Shown here in pieces: positions 1-5,300 of a stretch of 8,687 bases of DNA (the first letter of the stretch is position 1; every line of letters starts with the position of its first letter). Below the pieces are notes generated by a model. It was not told the DNA's origin and did no database searches. It was given only the letters and a program-made list of their open reading frames with translations. The translations under genes were made by a program, and so were the position numbers. The DNA comes from an uncultured Eubacterium sp. (GTDB lineage Bacteria; Bacillota; Clostridia; Lachnospirales; Lachnospiraceae), in NCBI GenBank assembly GCA_958446835.1, contig CAUCXT010000069.1:1-8687 (forward strand), given 5' to 3'.

Positions 1-502
1 GGAGATATATGACATGCTGAGAAATAAGTATGGTCTGCAGCTTGAAATGTCATTGGGAAGGTATTGTCTTGCGATGACATCCTGTATGGATAGCGATGAG
101 GGATTTGACAGGCTTGCAGTGGCACTCTCGGAAATAGATGAGTATATTTGTATGAATTTATTAAAATATAATTGTCCGGATGAAGATGGAAAAACGGAAG
201 GATTGAATATAAATAAGAAATCCGGAATATGGACACAGGGACAGAGAAGGATTGAAAAAAAATATACTATTGCACAGGCATTTGAAATGCCTAAGGAGAT
301 GAAGGCAGCAGAAGCTGGAGATATATCAGGGGACTATGGATATGTATATCCTCCGGGGATACCGTTTATTGTGCCCGGAGAGGTAGTTACAAAAGAAATA
401 TTATGTGATATAATAAATGCTAAAGTGTCGGGATACGAAGTTCATGGTGTTGATTTCAGAAATGATATGCCGTATATGAGATGTGTACAGTCCGGCATCT
501 GA
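1..502 (+). CDS. Orn/Lys/Arg decarboxylase family protein, C-terminal part (5' truncated by window)
   Basis: This is the 3' end of a PLP-dependent basic amino acid decarboxylase of the Orn/Lys/Arg type (the group of B. subtilis YaaO and SpeA). Such enzymes remove CO2 from lysine, arginine or ornithine in the cytoplasm to make polyamine precursors. The reading frame is open from base 2, before the first Met at 14, and reads EIYDMLRNKYGLQLEMS, which matches the conserved stretch after the PLP domain (typically LRxxYxIQxEM). The C-terminal domain carries the hallmark YVYPPGIPFIVPGE segment near bases 347-382, then the GYEVHG segment. The PLP lysine lies outside the window, so substrate specificity cannot be judged. 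The stop is TGA at 500-502, and the kinase-like gene starts 25 bases later, so the two are probably cotranscribed. In B. subtilis, yaaO sits at the matching place upstream of tmk-yaaQ-yaaR-holB. The family call is firm; the substrate is unknown. Confidence 0.9.
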   Translation, partial: EIYDMLRNKYGLQLEMSLGRYCLAMTSCMDSDEGFDRLAVALSEIDEYICMNLLKYNCPDEDGKTEGLNINKKSGIWTQGQRRIEKKYTIAQAFEMPKEMKAAEAGDISGDYGYVYPPGIPFIVPGEVVTKEILCDIINAKVSGYEVHGVDFRNDMPYMRCVQSGI

Positions 503-527
503 TATTAATAGGAAGGCTGCATATAAC

Positions 528-1121
528 ATGGGAAAGATATTTTTTATTTCGGGGAAGAGCTCAACAGGGAAGGATACTATTTACAAGAAGCTTTTAGAGG
601 ACGGCAGCCTTGGACTTAAAAAGATAACTATGTACACTACAAGGCCTAAACGCAGCGGAGAGCAGGACGGAGAGGAATATTTTTTTGTTGATGATGATGA
701 AGCTGTAAGGCATGAGTGCGACGGAAGTATTGTTGAGATAAGGATTTACAATACTGTATACGGTCCATGGAAGTATTACACAAGAAATGATGGTCAGATA
801 AATCTGGATGGGAAAGAGAATTATCTGGCGCTTGGAACTATAGAAGCGTACAGTAAGTATTGTGAATACTTTGGAAAAGACAGGGTGTGTCCGATATATA
901 TTGAGGTTGATGATGGCACCAGATTAAGAAGGGCATTAGAACGCGAATGCCGACAGGAAAAGCCACAGTACAGAGAGATGTGCAGAAGATATATTGCAGA
1001 CGAAGATGACTTTTCAGAGGAAAATATGAGGCAGTGTGGGATTACAAAAAGGTTTGTAAACGATAAGCTTGAGGACTGTATTGCAGAAATCAGGGAATAT
1101 ATAGTACAATGCAGTAAATAG
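528..1121 (+). CDS. Guanylate-kinase-like P-loop kinase, divergent
   Basis: This 197-residue cytoplasmic P-loop protein resembles guanylate kinase, which makes GDP from GMP and ATP. Residues 9-17 form a Walker A loop, GKSSTGKDT, in which Asp follows the lysine where Ser or Thr is usual. Residues 37-51 match the GMP-binding TTRPxRxGExDGxxY signature (R39, R42, Y51), and E70 with Y78-G79 match the next nucleotide-contact segment. The LDIDxQG stretch of true guanylate kinases is replaced by LALGTIEA (about 100-107), losing its aspartates. I chose ATG 528 because the P-loop strand begins two residues later, as in the family, and a GGAAGG lies 11 bases upstream. A GTG at 483 in the same frame would add 15 residues overlapping the decarboxylase and is less likely. 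The gene occupies the place tmk holds in B. subtilis. The fold is well supported. The substrate could be GMP, another (d)NMP, or something else, and a separate housekeeping gmk is likely elsewhere. Confidence 0.82.
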   Translation: MGKIFFISGKSSTGKDTIYKKLLEDGSLGLKKITMYTTRPKRSGEQDGEEYFFVDDDEAVRHECDGSIVEIRIYNTVYGPWKYYTRNDGQINLDGKENYLALGTIEAYSKYCEYFGKDRVCPIYIEVDDGTRLRRALERECRQEKPQYREMCRRYIADEDDFSEENMRQCGITKRFVNDKLEDCIAEIREYIVQCSK

Positions 1122-1122
1122 C

Positions 1123-1151
1123 TTGACGCATAACTTACGATATGACAAAAT
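1123..1151 (+). promoter_or_regulatory. Possible sigma-A type promoter for the yaaR-holB operon
   Basis: TTGACG (1123-1128) and CAAAAT (1146-1151) are separated by 17 bases, with TG one base before the -10 box (1143-1144), as in extended -10 promoters. The site lies directly after the kinase-like gene's stop codon. If used, it would give a leader of roughly 120 bases containing the palindrome at 1246. A second, weaker candidate is TTAAAG (1173-1178) with TATATT (1195-1200) at 16-base spacing. The region is AT-rich, so chance matches are easy. I see no intrinsic terminator between the kinase-like gene and yaaR, so readthrough from upstream is also possible. Confidence 0.35.
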
Positions 1152-1245
1152 GTAACTATTAAGAAGTATTTATTAAAGAAGCAGCCATTAAATCTATATT
1201 TGATAGGTTAATACTATTGTAAAAATGTAAACTTATCGGGAAATG

Positions 1246-1259
1246 ATTATCGCGATAAT
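1246..1259. repeat. 14-bp perfect palindrome ATTATCGCGATAAT in the yaaR leader
   Basis: The 14 bases equal their own reverse complement. They lie 8 bases upstream of the yaaR ribosome binding site and 22 bases before its start codon. A further TTATCG half-like element occurs at 1233-1238. As DNA this could be a repressor operator; as RNA it would give only a 5-bp stem. The inner 10-mer TATCGCGATA recurs inside a 12-bp palindrome in rsmI (5045-5056). No binding protein can be named. Confidence 0.5.
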
Positions 1260-1267
1260 GATGAGTC

Positions 1268-1273
1268 AGGAGG
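1268..1273 (+). promoter_or_regulatory. Ribosome binding site of yaaR (decides the start)
   Basis: A perfect AGGAGG sits 8 bases before ATG 1282. The in-frame ATG at 1243, and those at 1258 and 1261, lie upstream of this site and have no comparable Shine-Dalgarno sequence of their own. Confidence 0.85.
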
Positions 1274-1281
1274 ATAATTCT

Positions 1282-1722
1282 ATGGACATTAAAGTGAATG
1301 ATGTGAGCAGGGCAGTGCCTGTAGAAAATCAGACAAAGACTTCACAGGCGGATGGATCATTTAAGTTCATTTTGGCGAGCAATGTAGAGGATGCGGAGCT
1401 TAATAGCAGGCTTAATCACCTTATGACGCAGATTACCGAGCAGGGTGAGCGCATAGCCAAGCATACGGACATTGCTGATATGAAGAGATATAGGGAGCTG
1501 GTCAAGGATTTCATGAATGAGGTTGTCAATCGCTCACATGAATTTTCAAGGGAGAATTTTCTTGACAGAAGGGGAAGACACAGAGTGTATGGTATTGTAA
1601 AGCTTGTGGACAAGAACCTTGATGACCTTGCCACGGAGCTTTTGAAGGATGAGAAGGATAATCTCACTATATTGAGCAAGGTTGGGGAGATAAGAGGACT
1701 TCTGATTGATATATCGACATAA
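1282..1722 (+). CDS. yaaR: YaaR family protein (DUF327)
   Basis: This 146-residue soluble protein belongs to the DUF327/YaaR family. The family is widespread in Firmicutes next to holB, and I know of no assigned molecular function. The N-terminal 30 or so residues look flexible and poorly conserved. The rest is predicted alpha-helical and carries the family's conserved stretch from about residue 68 to 125, with the motifs KRYRELVKDFMNEVV, RRGRHRVYGIVKLVD and LTILSKVGEIRGLLIDI. It is Lys/Arg and Glu/Asp rich, and has no signal peptide or membrane segment. The AGGAGG site fixes the start at 1282 and excludes a 13-codon extension (MIIAIMMSQEDNS). holB follows 62 bases after its stop, the same order as in B. 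subtilis. The yaaQ/darA gene, which precedes yaaR in Bacillus, is absent from the space upstream. Confidence 0.9.
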   Translation: MDIKVNDVSRAVPVENQTKTSQADGSFKFILASNVEDAELNSRLNHLMTQITEQGERIAKHTDIADMKRYRELVKDFMNEVVNRSHEFSRENFLDRRGRHRVYGIVKLVDKNLDDLATELLKDEKDNLTILSKVGEIRGLLIDIST

Positions 1723-1784
1723 GCTTTGATGCTGACAGCAGGGTGTAAATGATAAGAGTGGTTATAGAAAGGGGTGGGTCTTGT

Positions 1785-2774
1785 ATGGCAGAGTTTAAAG
1801 ATATCTTGGGGCATGAGGGAATTATAGCGCATTTGCAGAATGCTATTTCCATGGATAAGGTGTCCCATTCATATATAATGAGCGGTGAGGATGGACTTGG
1901 AAAGAACATGCTTGCAGATGCCTTTGCAAAGACACTGCAGTGTGAGGAGGGCGGTATTACACCTTGCGGAAAATGCCGTTCGTGTATTCAGGCGGAATCA
2001 GGGAACCAGCCGGATATAATACATGTGACACATGAGAAGCCTAACTCAATAGGTGTGGATGATGTGAGGGAGCAGCTTGTAGATGACATTGTGATTAAGC
2101 CTTACAGCAGTAAATATAAGATATATATTATTGATGAGGCGGAGAAGCTCACTGTTCAAGCGCAGAATGCCATTTTAAAGACAATAGAGGAGCCGCCGGC
2201 TTATGCGGTGATTATTTTTCTAACCAACAATGCCGGGGTATTTCTTCCGACCATACTATCAAGATGTGTTATGCTCAGTCTTAAGCCTGTCAAAAACCAG
2301 CTTATTGTTGAGTATCTTATGAAAAACTGCAAGATTCCGGAATATCATGCGCAGCTGTGTGCGGCATTTGCACAGGGACGACCGGGGCGCGCGGTCAAGC
2401 TTGCTGCGTCTCCTGATTTTGAGGAGATTAAGTCGGATATTATTAAGCTTTTAAAGAATATACATAATATGGAGCTTACGGATTTGGTTGCGGCAATCAA
2501 GGATATAAATAATTATGATATCAGCGTTGATGACTGCCTTGATATTATGACCCTGTGGTTCAGGGATGTTCTGCTGTTCAAGGTATCAAGAGACCCTAAT
2601 GCACTTGTATTTACGGATGAGGTTGCAGATATAAGAAGGGCTGCCGGTAAGAGCTCGTACGAAGGGCTTGAGCTTATAATGGAGGCATTTGACAAGGCTA
2701 AGACAAGACTTCATGCGAATGTGAATTATGATATGACAATGGAGCTGTTGCTGCTCACAATAAAAGAGAATTGA
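1785..2774 (+). CDS. holB: DNA polymerase III, delta' subunit (clamp loader)
   Basis: This 329-residue subunit belongs to the clamp loader that places the beta sliding clamp on primed DNA during replication. The N-terminal AAA+ module has a P-loop-like GEDGLGKN (34-41), a zinc module with Cys 53, 61, 64 and 67, a Walker-B-like DEAE (117-120), QNAILKTIEEPP (127-138) and the arginine-finger SRC motif (159-161). The C-terminal third is the helical collar-like region. In the P-loop, the usual Ser/Thr after Lys is Asn, consistent with delta' acting as a structural stator rather than an ATPase. DnaX (tau/gamma) has a very similar N-terminus, but this protein is too short for DnaX and the neighbours are those of holB. 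I chose ATG 1785, preceded by AAAGGGGTG at 8-base spacing and followed by the family-typical MxxFxDIxGHE. An in-frame ATG at 1749 has only AGGGTG at 3-base spacing. Confidence 0.95.
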   Translation: MAEFKDILGHEGIIAHLQNAISMDKVSHSYIMSGEDGLGKNMLADAFAKTLQCEEGGITPCGKCRSCIQAESGNQPDIIHVTHEKPNSIGVDDVREQLVDDIVIKPYSSKYKIYIIDEAEKLTVQAQNAILKTIEEPPAYAVIIFLTNNAGVFLPTILSRCVMLSLKPVKNQLIVEYLMKNCKIPEYHAQLCAAFAQGRPGRAVKLAASPDFEEIKSDIIKLLKNIHNMELTDLVAAIKDINNYDISVDDCLDIMTLWFRDVLLFKVSRDPNALVFTDEVADIRRAAGKSSYEGLELIMEAFDKAKTRLHANVNYDMTMELLLLTIKEN

Positions 2775-2817
2775 TGGCAATTGATTAGAATAAAAAAGTA
2801 GATAAGTGAGGATTTAT

Positions 2818-3729
2818 ATGGTTAAGGTAATTGGAGTCAGATTCAGAAGGGTGGGTAAGATTTATTATTTTGACCCGCTTGATATGGATATTAAGCAGGG
2901 CGACCACGTAATTGTGGAGACTGCAAGAGGTGTGGAGTATGGGTATGTTGTGCTTGGCATAAGAGAGGTTGCAGAGGATAAGGTTATTCTTCCGCTCAAG
3001 CCGGTGCTTCGTATTGCCACTCCTAAGGATGATGAGCAGGAGCTCAATAATAAGGCTAAGGAGAAGGACGCATTCAAGATATGTCTTGAGAAGATTAAGA
3101 AGCATGGTCTTGAGATGAAGCTCATTGACGCAGAGTATACCTTTGACAATAACAAAGTGCTGTTCTACTTCACTGCGGACGGAAGAATTGATTTCAGAGA
3201 GCTTGTTAAGGATTTGGCAGCAGTGTTTAAGACGAGAATTGAGCTTAGGCAGATTGGTGTCCGCGATGAGACTAAGATACTTGGAGGAATAGGAATCTGC
3301 GGAAGACCGCTGTGCTGTAGCACTTATCTGTCGGAGTTCGTTCCGGTATCGATAAAGATGGCGAAGGAGCAGAGCCTTTCACTCAACCCTACGAAGATAT
3401 CCGGTGTGTGCGGAAGACTTATGTGCTGTCTCAAGAATGAGGAGGAGACCTATGAGGAGCTTAACAGCAAGCTTCCTAATGTAGGTGATTTTGTAACCAC
3501 ATCTGATAAACTAAAGGGTGAGGTGTCGAGTGTCAATGTTCTGCGCCAGCTTGTGAAGGTCATAGTCACACTTGACAATGATGAGAAGGAAATCCGCGAG
3601 TACAAGGTTGAAGATTTGAGATTCAAGCCAAAGAGAAGGCGTGATAACAATAACATCAATGATGATGAGCTCAAGGCACTTGAGGCGTTAGAGCGCAAGG
3701 AAGGAAAATCGAAGTTAGATGACAATTAA
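2818..3729 (+). CDS. ricT: PSP1-domain protein RicT/YaaT
   Basis: This 303-residue protein has the PSP1 C-terminal domain and matches RicT (YaaT). In B. subtilis RicT works with RicA (YmcA) and RicF (YlbF) as the Fe-S cluster-bearing complex that stimulates RNase Y cleavage of many mRNAs, and it is needed for normal sporulation, competence and biofilm formation. Two Cys clusters are intact: C161-x4-CC (GICGRPLCC) and C198-x4-CC (GVCGRLMCC), the expected cluster-binding residues. The tail after about 270 is highly charged and probably disordered. I chose ATG 2818, with a GAGGA six to seven bases upstream; a GTG at 2806 falls inside that ribosome binding site. The gene lies 43 bases after holB and overlaps trmN6 by 11 bases. 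Lysine is almost always AAG here (about three AAA among some 36 by hand count), suggesting a well-expressed core gene. RicA and RicF genes are not in the window. Confidence 0.92.
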   Translation: MVKVIGVRFRRVGKIYYFDPLDMDIKQGDHVIVETARGVEYGYVVLGIREVAEDKVILPLKPVLRIATPKDDEQELNNKAKEKDAFKICLEKIKKHGLEMKLIDAEYTFDNNKVLFYFTADGRIDFRELVKDLAAVFKTRIELRQIGVRDETKILGGIGICGRPLCCSTYLSEFVPVSIKMAKEQSLSLNPTKISGVCGRLMCCLKNEEETYEELNSKLPNVGDFVTTSDKLKGEVSSVNVLRQLVKVIVTLDNDEKEIREYKVEDLRFKPKRRRDNNNINDDELKALEALERKEGKSKLDDN

Positions 3730-4453
3730 TCTTAAAGCCAATGAGCGGCTTGATGATTTACAGAGAAATGGTTATAAGCTTATTCAGAATTCCACCGTGT
3801 TCTGTTTTGGCATGGACGCGGTGCTTCTGACAGCTTTTTCCACGATAAAGGATGGGGAAAACATGATTGACTTAGGTTGTGGCAATGGTGTTATCCCTAT
3901 TTTGTTAAAGGGAAAGACAAAGGGCGCTCATTTTACAGGACTTGAAATACAGGATATAAATGTTGATATGGCAAGACGCAGTGTGGAGTACAACGGTATC
4001 GGTGACTGCGTGGAGATTGTTCAGGGAGATATTAAGGAAGCCTGCTCAATTTTCAAAAAGGGTTCGTTCGATGTGGTGACGAGTAATCCACCGTATATGA
4101 CGCAGAATCACGGACTTACCAACCCGGAGAGCCATAAGGCGATTGCAAGGCATGAGCTCTTGTGTACGCTTGAGGATGTGGTAGCTGCGGCAGCAGGGCT
4201 TCTCAAGTCGGGTGGACGTTTTTACATGGTTCACAGACCTCAGCGCCTTGATGAAATATTCGGCGTTATAAAGAAGTATGGCATGGAACCGAAGCGTATG
4301 AGGCTTGTTTATCCTTTCATTGATAAGGAGGCAAATATGGTGCTTATCGAGTCGATTAAGGGAGCTAAGCCTATGCTTAAGGTGGAGAAGCCGCTTGTGA
4401 TATATGCCGACAAGGGAGTATATACCAAGGAGGTACACGATTTATATGAATGA
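3719..4453 (+). CDS. trmN6: tRNA1(Val) (adenine-37-N6)-methyltransferase, YabB type
   Basis: This 244-residue SAM-dependent methyltransferase belongs to the TrmN6/YfiC/YabB family (COG4123), which methylates adenine N6 at position 37 of tRNA(Val). The N-terminus carries the family's ERLDDLQRNGYKLIQN and FCFGMDAVLL stretch (9-37). The SAM-binding motif I is DLGCGNG (51-57), and the catalytic NPPY motif that marks adenine-N6 and related amino methyltransferases is at 123-126. Length is normal. The ATG at 3719 overlaps the last codons of ricT by 11 bases, with a GGAAGGAAA about 11 bases upstream inside ricT, so translation is probably coupled. In B. subtilis, yabA separates yaaT from yabB; here it is missing. 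Enzyme family is certain; the exact tRNA target is inferred from the family. Confidence 0.9.
   Translation: MTINLKANERLDDLQRNGYKLIQNSTVFCFGMDAVLLTAFSTIKDGENMIDLGCGNGVIPILLKGKTKGAHFTGLEIQDINVDMARRSVEYNGIGDCVEIVQGDIKEACSIFKKGSFDVVTSNPPYMTQNHGLTNPESHKAIARHELLCTLEDVVAAAAGLLKSGGRFYMVHRPQRLDEIFGVIKKYGMEPKRMRLVYPFIDKEANMVLIESIKGAKPMLKVEKPLVIYADKGVYTKEVHDLYE
4427..4434 (+). promoter_or_regulatory. Ribosome binding site of rsmI, inside trmN6
   Basis: AAGGAGGT, a near-perfect Shine-Dalgarno sequence, lies 11 bases before ATG 4446 and is read as part of the last trmN6 codons. It supports the start at 4446 over the in-frame ATG at 4404, which lies before it. Confidence 0.8.
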
Positions 4454-5300
4454 GAATGGAATCGGAGAGCTTTATCTGTGTGCAACACCGATTGGAAATC
4501 TTGAGGACATGACCTTTCGCTGTATACGCGTGCTTAAGGAGGCGGATGTTATCGCCGCGGAGGATACGCGTAACAGCATTAAGCTTCTGAATCATTTTGA
4601 GATAAAGACGCCTATGACAAGCTATCACGAATTTAACAAGGTTGAGAAGGCGCGCGTGCTTGTGGAAAAGATGTTAAAGGGCGAGACGGTTGCGCTGATA
4701 ACTGACGCAGGTACACCGGGAATATCAGACCCGGGTGAGGAGCTTGTAAGGCAGTGTATAGAGGCGGGAATCAAGGTGACACCTGTACCGGGAGCCGCAG
4801 CGTGCATAAATGCGCTCATCATGTCGGGGATGCCTACGAGGAGATTCTGCTTCGAGGCGTTTCTTCCGTCGGACAAGAAGGAGAAGGCGGATGTTCTCGA
4901 GCAGCTTAAGGCGGAGCAGAGGACGATTATTATTTATGAAGCACCACATAGACTGTTAAGGACATTGACAGAGCTTGAAAGTGCTCTTGGAGGCATGAGA
5001 AGAATTGCGGTGTGCAAGGAGCTTACCAAGAGACATGAGACGGTGTATCGCGATACAATATCGGGAGCTTTAGGTTATTACACCGCCAATGAGCCAAAGG
5101 GAGAGTATGTTCTTGTGATAGAAGGCAAGAGCTCGAAGGAGCTTTTAGAAGAAAAACGTGCCGCATGGGATGATATGAGTATCGAGGAGCATTTCAATAT
5201 GTATGTCTCCCAGGGAATGGACAAGAAGGATGCGATGAAGCTGGTTGCAAAGGACAGGGGAGTTTCTAAGAGGGATATTTACAATGCATTGCTTGATTAA
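4446..5300 (+). CDS. rsmI: 16S rRNA (cytidine-1402-2'-O)-methyltransferase
   Basis: This 284-residue enzyme uses SAM to methylate the 2'-hydroxyl of C1402 in the decoding centre of 16S rRNA. It has the tetrapyrrole-methylase fold. Visible family motifs are TPIGNL (14-19), AEDTR (38-42), TDAGTPGISDPG (86-97), VPGAAA (114-119) and YEAPHR (164-169). The C-terminal 50 residues form the usual small helical tail ending in KRDIYN. Length equals the family norm. The start overlaps the trmN6 stop by 8 bases (ATGAATGA), and the stop lies 17 bases past the start of the next gene. The yazA (GIY-YIG) gene that lies between yabB and yabC in B. subtilis is absent. A 12-bp palindrome, GTATCGCGATAC, lies at 5045-5056 within the coding sequence. 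Confidence 0.96.
   Translation: MNENGIGELYLCATPIGNLEDMTFRCIRVLKEADVIAAEDTRNSIKLLNHFEIKTPMTSYHEFNKVEKARVLVEKMLKGETVALITDAGTPGISDPGEELVRQCIEAGIKVTPVPGAAACINALIMSGMPTRRFCFEAFLPSDKKEKADVLEQLKAEQRTIIIYEAPHRLLRTLTELESALGGMRRIAVCKELTKRHETVYRDTISGALGYYTANEPKGEYVLVIEGKSSKELLEEKRAAWDDMSIEEHFNMYVSQGMDKKDAMKLVAKDRGVSKRDIYNALLD
5268..5275 (+). promoter_or_regulatory. Ribosome binding site of the membrane glycosyltransferase gene, inside rsmI
   Basis: AAGAGGGA lies 8 bases before ATG 5284 within the end of rsmI. It favours that ATG over an in-frame TTG at 5245 upstream. Confidence 0.6.

Noticed and set aside
483..527. GTG start at 483 for the kinase-like gene, adding 15 residues
   Set aside because: It overlaps the decarboxylase and the extension matches nothing in the family; ATG 528 starts directly before the first beta strand and has its own GGAAGG site.
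1157..1181. Imperfect direct repeat TATTAAGAAG / TATTAAAGAAG
   Set aside because: Short, AT-rich and only two copies; easily chance in this spacer.
1243..1281. ATG at 1243 as yaaR start or as a small leader peptide
   Set aside because: It has no ribosome binding site, lies across the palindrome, and the perfect AGGAGG at 1268 points to ATG 1282.
1122..1281. A small gene such as darA/yaaQ, a riboswitch or an sRNA in the spacer before yaaR
   Set aside because: The space is too short for darA (about 109 codons), no open frame is credible, and no strong structured hairpin was seen other than the short palindrome.
1416..1909. Long minus-strand open frames opposite yaaR and holB
   Set aside because: They are Ser/Leu-rich mirror frames of AAG/GAG/CTT-biased genes, with no ribosome binding sites and no recognisable domains.
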